Source of the DNA: Streptacidiphilus jeojiense | GTDB taxonomy: Bacteria > Actinomycetota > Actinomycetes > Streptomycetales > Streptomycetaceae | Assembly (NCBI RefSeq): GCF_000719095.1 | Contig: NZ_JOEH01000037.1 | Location: 1 to 64,000 of the forward strand | DNA length: 64,000 bases | Reading direction: 5' to 3' | Part shown: positions 32,200 to 41,450 of the stretch, in pieces | Layout: every line of letters starts with the position of its first letter | Numbering within the stretch: position 1 is the stretch's first letter | Notes under the pieces: generated by a model | Databases searched by the model: none | What the model was told of the DNA's origin: nothing | What the model saw: the letters and a program-made list of their open reading frames with translations, nothing else | Translations under genes and position numbers: made by a program

Positions 32200-33153
32200 T
32201 TGTCCACCGCGACGATGCCGGGGCGCAGTACGCCCCACGACACCCGTACCCCGCACACCTCGGGCAGTGCCCGCAGGGCCGGCTTCTCCCCGGGCCGCGC
32301 CCTGGCCTGGCTCTACATCGCCGGCGTCGTGCTCGTCACGATCTTCCCGTTCTACTGGATCCTGCGCACGGCGCTGTCCAACAACTACGCGCTGGCCACC
32401 GATCCGTCCTCACCGCTGCCGGTCGGCTTCACCCTCGGCGGCTTCGAACGCGCCCTCGGCATATCGAGCGTCGCGGAGGCCCAGGCCCAGGGCGGCTCGG
32501 GGGCCTCACTGGACACCGCGCTGTTCCTGCGCAACTCGGTGATCTACGCCGGGGTGCTGACCGCCTGCATCGTCTTCTGCTCGGCCATCGCCGCGTACGC
32601 CTTCTCCCGGCTGCAGTGGCGCGGGCGCAACGCGGTCTTCTCGGTGCTGCTGTGCGCGCTGATGGTGCCCGGAATCCTCACCCTGCTGCCCAACTTCGTC
32701 CTGATCAAGGACCTCGGCCTGACCAACACCTTCGCCGGGATGATCCTGCCGGGCGCCTTCTTCTCGGCGTTCAACATCTTCTTCCTGCGCCAGTTCATGC
32801 TCGGGCTGAGCACCGAGATCGAGGAAGCCGCGATCATCGACGGGGCCGGCCCGCTGCGGGTGCTGTTCAGGATCACCCTGCCGATGACCGCGGCGCCGCT
32901 GACCACGCTCACCATGCTGACCTTCATCACCACCTGGAACGACTACTTCTGGCCGCTGCTGGTGACCAACGACGACAGCGTGCGCCCGCTCACCCTGGCC
33001 CTGGCCGTCTTCAAGCAGTCCTCCCCGCAGGCCGCGCCCGACTGGGCCGGACTGATGGCAGCCACCCTCATCGCCGCCCTGCCGATGCTGCTGCTCTTCG
33101 CCGTCTTCGGCAAACGGATCGTCAACTCCATCGGCTTCTCCGGAATCAAGTGA
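32200..33153 (+). CDS. ABC sugar importer permease, MalG type
   Basis: Start proposed as TTG 32200 because GAAGGAGG (32186-32192) is 7 nt before it; a GTG at 32194 would be too close. Predicted 317 residues, six TM helices. EAA loop: EAAIIDGAGPLRVLFRITLP. A final GLMAATLIAALPMLLLFAVFGKRIVNSI helix completes the MalG-type fold. The insertion AEAQAQGGSGAS in the first periplasmic loop is longer than in many relatives. It follows the MalF-like gene by 13 nt. Confidence 0.88.
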   Translation: MSTATMPGRSTPHDTRTPHTSGSARRAGFSPGRALAWLYIAGVVLVTIFPFYWILRTALSNNYALATDPSSPLPVGFTLGGFERALGISSVAEAQAQGGSGASLDTALFLRNSVIYAGVLTACIVFCSAIAAYAFSRLQWRGRNAVFSVLLCALMVPGILTLLPNFVLIKDLGLTNTFAGMILPGAFFSAFNIFFLRQFMLGLSTEIEEAAIIDGAGPLRVLFRITLPMTAAPLTTLTMLTFITTWNDYFWPLLVTNDDSVRPLTLALAVFKQSSPQAAPDWAGLMAATLIAALPMLLLFAVFGKRIVNSIGFSGIK

Positions 33154-33161
33154 GTCACCCC

Positions 33162-35636
33162 ATGAACCCCATCCCCGATTCCCCTGCCCCGTCCGAAGAG
33201 CAGGACCACCGGCTCCGGCTCTCCTGGCCCCGCCCCGCGGCCGTCTGGAACGAGGCCGCCCCGGTCGGCAACGGCCGGCTGGGAGCGATGGTCTTCGGCG
33301 GCGCGCACAGCGCGCGCATCCAGATCAACGACTCCACGGTCTGGTCCGGCACGCCCGGCGGACCTGCCGCCGCGCTGGAGCAGGTCCTCGCCCGCGGCGC
33401 CGGTCCCGAGCGGCTGGCCGAGGTGCGCGAGGCGCTCAGGAAGCAGGACCACGCCACCGCCGAAGCGCTGCTGATGGACTTTCAGGGCGACTACAGCCAG
33501 GAGTACCTGCCCTACGCCGACCTGCTGATGACGCTGGGAGCCGACGGCGAGGGGCCCGGCGAGGCCGCCTACCTCGGCCGGACCCTGGACCTGGACGACG
33601 GCGTGGTGGAGGAGGAGTTGGAGCTGGACGGCCTCCGGGTCCGCCGGCTCACCTGGGCCAGCGCCCCCGCCGGTGCGCTGTGCGTGTCCCTCGCCGTGGA
33701 GGGCGGACGCACCGACCTGCGGCTCGCGCTGACCTCCCCGCTGCGGGTGGTGCACTCCGGCTACGACCACGCCGGCGGCGTTCTCGGGGTCGAGATACCC
33801 GTGGACGGCGCCCCCTCGCACGAGCCCTCCGTCGCCGAACCGCTGCGCTACGCCGACGCACCCGTCGACGGCTACGACCCCTACGGCGCCGTCGCGCTGA
33901 GCATCGCCACCGACGGCCGGGTCGGCACGGACGAGGGCGGCTGGTCGGTCCAGGGCATGTCGTACGCGCTGCTGACCTTCGCCAGCTCCACCAGCGCCGC
34001 CGACCACTGGGCCGGCCGCCGGTCCCGGACCCGCCAGGAGCACCGGGACGCGGCCGCCGCCACCGCCTCCGACGCCCTGGCCCTCGGCGCCGACGAACTG
34101 CTGCGCGGGCACCGGGCCGATCTGCGGGCCCTGCTGGGCTCCGCCGAACTGACCATCGGGCCGCGCCGGGCCGGAACCTTCGACGTGGAGCGGGACGTCC
34201 TCGGCGGCGGCGACGAACTCCTCACCGCCACCGTGCTGTTCCAGCTGGGACGGTACCTGCTGGCCTCGGCCTCGCGCCCGGGAGCCGGACCGCCGGCCAA
34301 CCTGCAGGGGATCTGGAACGCCGATCTGCGTCCGGCCTGGTCGTCCAACTACACCGTCAACATCAACACCCAGATGAACTACTGGGGCGCCGAGGCCGCC
34401 GGGCTCGGCCCGTGCCACGAGCCGCTGTTCGACCTGCTGGACCGGCTCGCCCGGACCGGCGGCCCGGTCGCCCGCGAGCTCTACGGTGCGCGCGGCTGGG
34501 TCACCCACCACAACACCGACATGTGGGGCTGGGCGCTGCCGGTCGGCATGGGCCACGGCAACCCCTCCTGGGCGATCTGGATGACGGGCGGCGTCTGGCT
34601 GTCCCAACACCTCTGGGACCACTACGAGTTCACCCGTGACACCGGATTCCTCCGGGACCGCGCCTGGCCGGTGCTGCGCGGCGCCGCGCTGTTCTGCCTG
34701 GACTGGCTGGTCGACGACGGCAACGGCTTCCTGGACACCCTCCCCGGCACCTCGCCGGAGAACCTGTTCCGTGCCGCCGACGGCGGCCCGCGGTCGCTGA
34801 CCCGCTCCCCGGCCATGGACAGCGCCCTGATCCGGGCACTGTTCGAGCGCACCCTGCGCACGGCGGAACTGCTGGGCCTCGACGACGACCCGGTGACGGC
34901 GGAGATCGGCGCCGCGCTGCCACGGCTGCGCCCGCCGCTGGTCTCCGCCGGCGGCTGGCTGCAGGAGTGGGCCGAGGACCTCCCCGAGGTGGACCCCACC
35001 CATCGGCACCTGTCCCAGATGGTCGCGGTGCACCCGCTGGGGCAGATCGACCCGGACGCCACGCCGGAACTGGCCGCCGCCGCACTGCGGCTGATGGACC
35101 GTCGCGGCCCCGGAGCGATGGGCTGGTCCTGGGCCTGGAAGACCGTGCTGCGGGCCCGGCTGCGCGACGCGGCCACCGCCCGCGCGCTGTTCCTGGAGGC
35201 GTCCGGGCCGCTGGCGGCCGACCCGGACACCGACGCCGCGGTCGACGGCTCGCAGTGGGGCGGGCTGCTGCCCAACCTCTTCTCCACCCACCCGCCGTTC
35301 CAGATCGACGGCAACTACGGGCTGATGGCGGCGCTTACCGAGATGGTGCTGCAGAGCCACGCCGGCACGGTCCACCTGCTGCCGGCCCTCCCGGCCGAGT
35401 GGCCGCAGGGCCGGGCCCGGGGGCTGCGCTGCCGCGGCGGGGTCGAGGTCGACTTCGCCTGGTCCGGGGGCGTGCCAAGCCTGGTGACGGTCCGTCGGGT
35501 AAACGGTGACGGCGCGGAACCGGTGCTGGTGCGCTTCGCCGAGCGGACGGTGACGCTGAAGCTGGCGGTGGGGGAGCAGGCCGTGCTCGACGCCGGGCTG
35601 CGGGAGGTCCCCGGGGAGGTGACGGCACCGTGCTGA
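33162..35636 (+). CDS. GH95 alpha-L-fucosidase / alpha-L-galactosidase-like enzyme
   Basis: Predicted 824 residues, no signal peptide, so probably cytoplasmic. GH95 features: the N-terminal beta domain LRLSWPRPAAVWNEAAPVGN and GRLGAMVFGG; the helical barrel with NLQGIWNADLRPAWSSNY, NINTQMNYW (catalytic-water Asn pair, about 396-408), GWVTHHNTDMWGW, GTSPEN (catalytic Glu region, about 529) and PPFQIDGNYG (catalytic Asp, about 715). It would hydrolyse alpha-1,2-L-fucosyl or L-galactosyl ends of imported oligosaccharides such as xyloglucan fragments. It overlaps the next gene by 7 nt. The SD is weak; the start follows the permease stop by 8 nt. Confidence 0.88.
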   Translation: MNPIPDSPAPSEEQDHRLRLSWPRPAAVWNEAAPVGNGRLGAMVFGGAHSARIQINDSTVWSGTPGGPAAALEQVLARGAGPERLAEVREALRKQDHATAEALLMDFQGDYSQEYLPYADLLMTLGADGEGPGEAAYLGRTLDLDDGVVEEELELDGLRVRRLTWASAPAGALCVSLAVEGGRTDLRLALTSPLRVVHSGYDHAGGVLGVEIPVDGAPSHEPSVAEPLRYADAPVDGYDPYGAVALSIATDGRVGTDEGGWSVQGMSYALLTFASSTSAADHWAGRRSRTRQEHRDAAAATASDALALGADELLRGHRADLRALLGSAELTIGPRRAGTFDVERDVLGGGDELLTATVLFQLGRYLLASASRPGAGPPANLQGIWNADLRPAWSSNYTVNINTQMNYWGAEAAGLGPCHEPLFDLLDRLARTGGPVARELYGARGWVTHHNTDMWGWALPVGMGHGNPSWAIWMTGGVWLSQHLWDHYEFTRDTGFLRDRAWPVLRGAALFCLDWLVDDGNGFLDTLPGTSPENLFRAADGGPRSLTRSPAMDSALIRALFERTLRTAELLGLDDDPVTAEIGAALPRLRPPLVSAGGWLQEWAEDLPEVDPTHRHLSQMVAVHPLGQIDPDATPELAAAALRLMDRRGPGAMGWSWAWKTVLRARLRDAATARALFLEASGPLAADPDTDAAVDGSQWGGLLPNLFSTHPPFQIDGNYGLMAALTEMVLQSHAGTVHLLPALPAEWPQGRARGLRCRGGVEVDFAWSGGVPSLVTVRRVNGDGAEPVLVRFAERTVTLKLAVGEQAVLDAGLREVPGEVTAPC

Positions 35637-36604
35637 CCGATCTGGACCTCCCCGCGCTGTGGGAGTACCGCAGCAGCTTCCAGGAACCCGCCGACTTCGA
35701 CGACTTCTGGAGCGGCACCCTGGCCGAGGCCCGCGGCCACGAGCTGGCGCCGACGCTGACCCCGGTCGAGACCCCGCTGGAGACCGTGGAGGTCTTCGAC
35801 CTGACCTTCGCCGGCTTCGGCGGCCATCCGGTCCGCTGCTGGCTGCGGGCGCCGCGGCAGCGTAGCGGGCCGCTGCCGGCGGTGGTGCAGTTCCACGGCT
35901 ACGCCAGCGGGCGCGGACACCCGCTGGACGACCTGCTGTGGGCCTCGGCCGGCTTCGTCCACCTGGTGATGGACGTCCGCGGCCAGGGCGGCGCCTACGC
36001 GGGCGGCGGCGCCACCCCCGACCCGGTGGGCAGCGGCCCCTCCCACCCCGGCTTCCTGACCCGGGGCATCGAGGATCCGCGCGACTACGTGTACCGGCGG
36101 GTGTTCACCGACGCGGTGCGCGCCGTGGAAGCGGTGCGGCAGTCGCCGCTGGTCGACCCGGGCCGGGTCGGCGTGGTCGGGGCCAGCCAGGGCGGCGGCA
36201 TCGCGCTCGCGGTCGCCGGACTGGTCCCGGAACTGGGCGCGGCCCACTTCCAGGCGCCGTTCCTGTGCGACGTCCGGCGTGCGACGCGGATCACCGGCAG
36301 CGGCCCCTACACGGAGCTCGCCGGCTACCTGGCCGCCCGCCGGGACCGGGTCGAGCAGGTCTTCGCCACCCTCGGCTACTTCGACGGGATCGCCTTCGCC
36401 CGCCGGGCCGACGCACCCGCCTGGTTCTCCGCCGGACTGATGGACGGTGTCTGCCCGCCGTCCACCGCCTTCGGCGCCTTCCACGCCTACACGGGGGCCA
36501 AGCAGATCCGGGCCTGGGAGTACAACGGCCACGACGCCGGCGGCAGCGACGACCTGGCCGTGGTCCTGCCCGCCTTCCGGGACCTGCTCAAGCACGGGCG
36601 CTGA
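35630..36604 (+). CDS. CE7-type acetyl xylan esterase / cephalosporin-C deacetylase
   Basis: Predicted 324 residues; GTG overlaps the GH95 stop (GTGCTGA), so translation is coupled. Alpha/beta hydrolase of the CE7 (AXE1) family: HGYASGRGHPL, VMDVRGQGG (oxyanion/RGQ signature), GxSxG as GASQGG with Ser186, LMDGVCPPST with the Asp, and a YNGHDAG His. CE7 enzymes deacetylate short acetylated xylo- or manno-oligosaccharides in the cytoplasm, fitting removal of acetyl groups from imported plant oligosaccharides before the glycosidases act. Confidence 0.88.
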   Translation: MLTDLDLPALWEYRSSFQEPADFDDFWSGTLAEARGHELAPTLTPVETPLETVEVFDLTFAGFGGHPVRCWLRAPRQRSGPLPAVVQFHGYASGRGHPLDDLLWASAGFVHLVMDVRGQGGAYAGGGATPDPVGSGPSHPGFLTRGIEDPRDYVYRRVFTDAVRAVEAVRQSPLVDPGRVGVVGASQGGGIALAVAGLVPELGAAHFQAPFLCDVRRATRITGSGPYTELAGYLAARRDRVEQVFATLGYFDGIAFARRADAPAWFSAGLMDGVCPPSTAFGAFHAYTGAKQIRAWEYNGHDAGGSDDLAVVLPAFRDLLKHGR

Positions 36605-36644
36605 GCGCCGCCCACCCGAACCGATCCCACCTCACCCCACCCCA

Positions 36645-36671
36645 CGGCACCGGCCGCACCGGCCGGTGCCG
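36645..36671 (+). terminator. Strong intercistronic hairpin before the solute-binding protein gene
   Basis: A perfect 12-bp stem (36645-36656 with 36660-36671) closes a 3-nt loop, 40 nt after the esterase stop and 54 nt before the binding-protein ATG. It could end part of the upstream transcripts or protect a processed mRNA 5' end, allowing a different level of the binding protein. No U-tract. Confidence 0.55.
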
Positions 36672-36725
36672 GGATCCCTCCTGCCCGCGTCCTCCCGGCG
36701 CGGCCGATGAATCGAGGAACGAACC

Positions 36726-38069
36726 ATGAGAATCCGCACCCTTCCCGCGCTCGCCGTGGCCGTCGCCCTGACCGCCGTCGTCTCCGGCTGCGCCAGCTCG
36801 TCGAGCAGCGCGTCCGGTTCGAAGACCATCAACTGGTGGACCTGGGACGACAAGCAGGCCGCCGCCTACCAGACCTGTGCCACCGCCTTCGAGAAGGCCA
36901 ACCCGGGCGTCACCGTCAAGATCTCGCAGTACGACGTCGCCGACTACTTCACCAAGCTCACCGCCGGCTTCGTCGCCGGGAACGCCCCGGACGCCTTCCA
37001 GAACAGCGTCCAGTTCTTCCAGGCGTACGCCTCGCAGCACCAACTGCTGGCGCTGGACAGCGACATCGCCGCGAGCAAGTTCGACATGTCCAAGTTCTCG
37101 GTCGGCGTGGACGCCTGGAAGTTCACCGACGGCAAGCAGTACGCGCTGCCGCTGGACTGGGCGGCCACCGGCATGTACTACAACGCCACCAAGCTCGCCC
37201 AGGCCGGCTACACCAAGCAGCAGGTCGACTCGATGACCTGGAACCCCACCGACGGCGGCACGTTCGGCAAGATGGTCGCCCACCTCACCGTGGACGACAA
37301 GGGCGTGCGCGGCGACCAGCCCGGCTTCGACAAGGCGCACGTCAAGACGTACGGCTTCGGCGCGATCGCCGCCAAGGACTTCATCGGCGAGTCCACCTGG
37401 AGCTCCTTCGTCGCCACCACCGGGTGGACCCTCGGCGACAAGGCCACCTGGCCGACCGTCTTCAACTACGACGACCCGCGTTTCGTGCAGACCATGGACT
37501 GGGTGCGCTCGCTCACCGACAAGGGCTACGCGCCCAAGATCGGCACCTTCACCACCAGCGACGTGGACCAGCTGTCCTCCGGCAAGGTCGCCATGGAGAC
37601 CGGCGGCTCCTGGGAGGCGTCGACCTTCGCCAAGATCCCGGGCGTCAAGGTCGGCATCGCGCCCACCGTGCTGGGCCCCGACGGCAAGCGTGCCGTGATG
37701 AGCAACTCCAACGGCAACAACATCTGGGCCGGGACCAAGAACCCCGACCTGGCCTGGAAGTGGGTCTCCTACATGGGTTCGGAGGAGTGCCAGAGCGCGG
37801 CGTCGACCACCGGCACCTTCTTCCCGTCCATCCCGGCCGCGATGAACTCCTCGGCCAAGGCCATGGCGGCCCAGGGTGTCGACCTGTCGGTGTTCACCGG
37901 CATGATGACCAACAAGGTCCTCTTCGCCGCGACGGTCTACGGCAACGGAGCCGCCATGCAGGACGCCATGGAGCCGCAGTTCGAGGCATACTTCGCCGGC
38001 CAGAAGAACGACGACGTGTTCGCGACGATGCAGAGCAAGAGCAAGAGCATCCTCGCCGGCAACAACTGA
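36726..38069 (+). CDS. ABC sugar solute-binding lipoprotein
   Basis: Predicted 447 residues. Lipoprotein signal: MRIRTLPALAVAVALTAVVS then GCASS, with the lipobox Cys near position 22. Family 1 extracellular solute-binding protein: INWWTWDDKQAAAYQTCATA, FEKANPGVTVKI, APDAFQNSVQFF, and GSWEASTFAKIPGVKVGIAP near the hinge. It should deliver the oligosaccharide to the MalF/MalG permeases at 31251-33153. It is separated from them by GH95, the esterase and a strong hairpin, which may allow higher expression. Confidence 0.9.
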   Translation: MRIRTLPALAVAVALTAVVSGCASSSSSASGSKTINWWTWDDKQAAAYQTCATAFEKANPGVTVKISQYDVADYFTKLTAGFVAGNAPDAFQNSVQFFQAYASQHQLLALDSDIAASKFDMSKFSVGVDAWKFTDGKQYALPLDWAATGMYYNATKLAQAGYTKQQVDSMTWNPTDGGTFGKMVAHLTVDDKGVRGDQPGFDKAHVKTYGFGAIAAKDFIGESTWSSFVATTGWTLGDKATWPTVFNYDDPRFVQTMDWVRSLTDKGYAPKIGTFTTSDVDQLSSGKVAMETGGSWEASTFAKIPGVKVGIAPTVLGPDGKRAVMSNSNGNNIWAGTKNPDLAWKWVSYMGSEECQSAASTTGTFFPSIPAAMNSSAKAMAAQGVDLSVFTGMMTNKVLFAATVYGNGAAMQDAMEPQFEAYFAGQKNDDVFATMQSKSKSILAGNN

Positions 38070-38104
38070 CCCCCCGGTACCGGCATGCGGAAAGGACTCA
38101 CTAC

Positions 38105-40303
38105 ATGCCCAGCATCCCCGCGCGGATCGTCTCCCTGCGCGCGGCAGGCGCCGCACTCGTCGTCGAGCTCACCGAGCCGGTGCCCAGAGTCCTGCACTGG
38201 GGCGCGGACCTCGGCGATCTCTCGGACGCGGACGGCGCCGCGCTGAGTCTGACCGCCGAGCCCGCCGTGCTCAACAACTCCGTCGACGTGCCGCGCCGGT
38301 TCACCGTCTGGCCGACCGAGGCCGACGGCTGGTCCGGCACCCCTGCCCAGCAGGGGCACCGGGCCGGCACCGGGACCACCCCGAGGGTCACCAGCACCGG
38401 CGTCGAGCACAGCGAAGAGGCTGACGGTGGTGGTGAACTGACGATCCGTCTGCATGACGCGGACGCGGATCTCGACATCACCGTCAGCTACCGCCTGGAC
38501 CCGGCCGGGGTGCTCGGTGTGCAGGCCGAGGTCGCCAACCGGTCCGCTGCGGGGGACGCCTCGGCCCCGTACGACCTCGCGGAGCTGACCCTGCTGCTGC
38601 CGCTGCCGGCCAGGGCCACCGAGGTGCTGGACTTCACCGGCAAGTGGAGCCGCGAACGGTCGCCGCAGCGAAGGGAGTTGGGGTTCGGTGGCTACAACCG
38701 CGAGGTGCGGCGCGGAAAGCCGGGGGTGGACTCGCCCTATCTGATGACCGTCGGCACCCCCGGCTTCGGCTTCGGCCACGGTGAGGTCTGGGGCCTGCAC
38801 GTCGGCTGGAGCGGGGACCAGCGCTACCTGGTGCAGCGGCTGCCCGAAGGTGCGGGCACGCACGCCGCCGTGCTCGGCGGCGGGGAGCTGCTGCGGGCCG
38901 GGGAGATCCGGCTCGGCCCCGGCGAGAGCCACCGCACCCCGGTCTGCCACTTCTCCTGGTCCGCCGCCGGCCTGGACGGTCTCGCCGACCGCTTCCACCG
39001 GATGCTCCGGGCCCGTCCCGGCCATCCGCGCGGCCCGCGCCCGCTGATCCTCAACAGCTGGGAGGCGGTGTACTTCGACCATGACCTGGACCGCCTGCTG
39101 AAGCTCGCCGACCGGGCCGCCGGGATCGGCGTGGAGCGCTTCGTGCTGGACGACGGCTGGTTCACCGGCCGCCGCGACGACTCCTCCGGGCTGGGGGACT
39201 GGACCGTGGACAAGGAGGTGTGGCCCGACGGACTGTCACCCCTGGTCGACCACGTCCGCTGGCTGGGCATGGAGTTCGGGCTGTGGGTGGAGCCGGAGAT
39301 GGTCAGCCCCGACTCGGACCTGGCCCGCAGCCACCCCGAGTGGATCCTGGGACCCTCCGCCGGCCTCGGCCCCACCGCGCGCAACCAGTACACGCTCAAC
39401 CTGGCCGACCCGGACGCCTGGCAGTACCTGCTGACCGCGCTCGACGACCTGGTCCGGCGCTACGCCGTCGACTTCCTGAAATGGGACCACAACCGGGAGT
39501 TGCACGAGGCGGTCCGTCGCGGCCCCGGCGGGACCGACCGGCCCGGCGGCCGGGCGCAGGTGGACGCGCTGTACCGGCTGGTGGACGCGCTGCGGCAGCG
39601 CCATCCGCGGCTGGAGATCGAGAGCTGCGCCAGCGGCGGCGGCCGGGTCGACCTGGGCATCCTGGCGCGCACCGACCGGATCTGGCCCTCCGACTGCAAC
39701 GACGCGCTGGAACGGCAGTCGATCCAGCGCTGGACCGGGCAGCTGGTGCCGCCCGAACTCGTCGGCACCCATGTCGGCCCCTCGCCCAGCCACACCACGG
39801 GGCGGCCGGGCTCCGACACCTTCCGCCTGGTTACCGCGCTGTTCGGGCACGCCGGGATCGAGCAGGACCTGACCCGCTGCACACCCGGGGAGCTGGCGCG
39901 GCTCAGCGCCTGGTCGCGGCTGTACCGGGAGTTCCGCCCGCTGCTGCACAGCGGCCGGGTGGTCCGCGCGGACCTGCCGGACGAGGCGACACTGCTGCAC
40001 GGAGTGGTCGCCGAGGGGGCCGCCGAGGCCCTGTACTGCTGGGCCAGGCTGACCACCTCCCCGGCCGGCCAGTCCGGCCGGGTACGCCTGCCGGGTCTGG
40101 ACGCCGGGGCCGGGTACCGGGTCCGGATCCGCACCGAGCTCGGCCTGCCCTCGCTGCACCAGACCGCGGGACCGGCCTGGACCACCCGCGCCCTGGACGG
40201 CTGGGTCCAACTCCCGGGTGCGGTACTGGCCCTGGCGGGACTGCCGATGCCGACACTCAACCCGGAGCAGGCCATGCTCATCGAGGTGCAGCGGCTGAGC
40301 TGA
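38105..40303 (+). CDS. GH36 alpha-galactosidase
   Basis: ATG 38105 follows AAAGGA by 8 nt. Predicted 732 residues, no signal peptide. GH36 structure: N-terminal beta-supersandwich with GKWSRERSPQRRELGFGGYN, then the barrel PLILNSWEAVYFD, FVLDDGWFTGRRDD, GLWVEPEMVSPDS, the nucleophile Asp461 in FLKWDHNRE, CASGGGRVDLGIL and the acid/base Asp530 in WPSDCNDALER. It removes alpha-1,6-galactosyl units from raffinose-family or galactomannan oligosaccharides in the cytoplasm. With exported GH27 and imported oligosaccharides it forms a two-compartment degalactosylation route. Confidence 0.92.
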   Translation: MPSIPARIVSLRAAGAALVVELTEPVPRVLHWGADLGDLSDADGAALSLTAEPAVLNNSVDVPRRFTVWPTEADGWSGTPAQQGHRAGTGTTPRVTSTGVEHSEEADGGGELTIRLHDADADLDITVSYRLDPAGVLGVQAEVANRSAAGDASAPYDLAELTLLLPLPARATEVLDFTGKWSRERSPQRRELGFGGYNREVRRGKPGVDSPYLMTVGTPGFGFGHGEVWGLHVGWSGDQRYLVQRLPEGAGTHAAVLGGGELLRAGEIRLGPGESHRTPVCHFSWSAAGLDGLADRFHRMLRARPGHPRGPRPLILNSWEAVYFDHDLDRLLKLADRAAGIGVERFVLDDGWFTGRRDDSSGLGDWTVDKEVWPDGLSPLVDHVRWLGMEFGLWVEPEMVSPDSDLARSHPEWILGPSAGLGPTARNQYTLNLADPDAWQYLLTALDDLVRRYAVDFLKWDHNRELHEAVRRGPGGTDRPGGRAQVDALYRLVDALRQRHPRLEIESCASGGGRVDLGILARTDRIWPSDCNDALERQSIQRWTGQLVPPELVGTHVGPSPSHTTGRPGSDTFRLVTALFGHAGIEQDLTRCTPGELARLSAWSRLYREFRPLLHSGRVVRADLPDEATLLHGVVAEGAAEALYCWARLTTSPAGQSGRVRLPGLDAGAGYRVRIRTELGLPSLHQTAGPAWTTRALDGWVQLPGAVLALAGLPMPTLNPEQAMLIEVQRLS

Positions 40304-40319
40304 GCACCACTCCGCCAGT

Positions 40320-40367
40320 CCGGCCGCCCGTCACGAGCCCAATCGGGCATCCGTGCCGGGCGGCCGG
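40320..40367 (+). terminator. Terminator of the glycoside locus
   Basis: CCGGCCGCCCG (40320-40330) pairs perfectly with CGGGCGGCCGG (40357-40367). Inside the loop GCCC-AATC-GGGC forms a second small hairpin. It lies 17 nt after the GH36 stop. Confidence 0.6.
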
Positions 40368-40478
40368 GCGCTGTACACGGTCAAGTTGTTCGGCCCCCAC
40401 CGCTGAACTGCCCTTTCGCGTAACCGAACCGGACATCATCGGGCAGATCTTCTCCGGTCCGGGCAGCTCCACCGGACA

Positions 40479-40507
40479 TGCCCGTTGATATAAATCTCAT
40501 GCGGGCA
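40479..40507. promoter_or_regulatory. Candidate operator before the DeoR-polyol operon
   Basis: TGCCCG (40479-40484) and CGGGCA (40502-40507) flank an AT-rich 17-bp core containing TTGATATAAATC, about 45 bp before the DeoR start. The AT-rich patch stands out in this sequence and likely contains the promoter. It is a candidate autoregulatory site. Confidence 0.4.
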
Positions 40508-40550
40508 AAACCGGGCGCACCGTGCCCGGACCGGATCAAAGGGGCCGGTG

Positions 40551-41318
40551 ATGGAGTTGAACTCGGAGGAGCGCAAGCACCGCATCCTGGCTCTGGTGCG
40601 CCATCAGGGCCAGCTGGAGGTCGCCGCCGCGGCCGTCGACTTCGCCGTCGCGCCGGAGACCATCCGACGGGATCTCAGCGAACTGGAGCGCAGGGGCCTG
40701 GTCCGGCGCACCTACGGGGGCGCCTATCCGGTCGAGGGCGCCGGCTTCGAGACCGACCTGGCGCACCGGGTGAACTCGCACGTGGACGACAAGCGCCGGA
40801 TCGCCGCCGAGGCCGTCAAGCTGCTCGGCGAGGCCGACACCGTGTTCGTGGACGAGGGCTACACCCCGCAGATCCTGGCCGCGCTGCTGCCCTCGGACCG
40901 GCCGCTGACGGTGGTCACGGCGTCGCTCTCGACCGCAGCGGCGATCGCGGAGTCCGCCAACATCACCGTGCTGCTGCTCGGCGGCAGGGTCCGCGCCAGG
41001 ACCCTGGCCACTGTGGGCTCCTGGACCTCGGCCATGCTGGCGGGGTTCGTCATCGACGTGGCGTTCCTGGGATCGAACGGCATCTCCAGGGAGCTCGGCC
41101 TGACCACACCGGACCCGGTCGTGGCGGACGTCAAGGCCAAGGCGCTGGAGGTCTCGCGCCGACGGATCTTCCTGGGCCACCACAGCAAGTTCGGGGCCAG
41201 CAGCTTCTGCCGCTTCGCGGAGGTCGGCGACTTCGAAGCCATCGTCACCAGCACCGGCCTGACCGCCGCCGAGGCCCACCGCTACGCGCTGATGGGACCG
41301 CGCGTCATCCGCGTCTGA
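40551..41318 (+). CDS. DeoR-family repressor of the polyol operon
   Basis: ATG 40551 (GTG at 40548 possible) after AAAGGGG. Predicted 255 residues. DeoR HTH (about 5-57): SEERKHRILALVRHQGQLEV then APETIRRDLSELERRGLVRRTYGGA, the family signature. The C-terminal sugar-phosphate sensor is an ISOCOT-fold domain: DTVFVDEGYTPQILAALLP, VVTASLSTAAA, LLLGGRVR, FLGSNGIS. The usual D-G-T/S in the effector loop reads D-E-G-Y here, so the ligand may differ. It precedes a polyol-type ABC importer and dehydrogenase on the same strand and probably controls them. Confidence 0.88.
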   Translation: MELNSEERKHRILALVRHQGQLEVAAAAVDFAVAPETIRRDLSELERRGLVRRTYGGAYPVEGAGFETDLAHRVNSHVDDKRRIAAEAVKLLGEADTVFVDEGYTPQILAALLPSDRPLTVVTASLSTAAAIAESANITVLLLGGRVRARTLATVGSWTSAMLAGFVIDVAFLGSNGISRELGLTTPDPVVADVKAKALEVSRRRIFLGHHSKFGASSFCRFAEVGDFEAIVTSTGLTAAEAHRYALMGPRVIRV

Positions 41319-41414
41319 CCCCTACCTCCCGCACCGACCCTTTCCCGCCCGTACCGACCTTCCCGTCCGGCCGCACGCGGCGCGATCAGGCACGTCCCGA
41401 ACCGGCACCCACCC

Positions 41415-41431
41415 CCGGTCCACCGGACCGG
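41415..41431 (+). promoter_or_regulatory. Hairpin just upstream of the polyol binding-protein gene
   Basis: CCGGTCC-ACC-GGACCGG is a perfect 7-bp stem with a 3-nt loop, 20 nt before the ATG at 41451 and just before its GAAGGGA SD. It is a possible operator or an intercistronic mRNA-processing or stabilising element. Confidence 0.4.
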
Positions 41432-41450
41432 ATCCACGAAGGGAACCACC

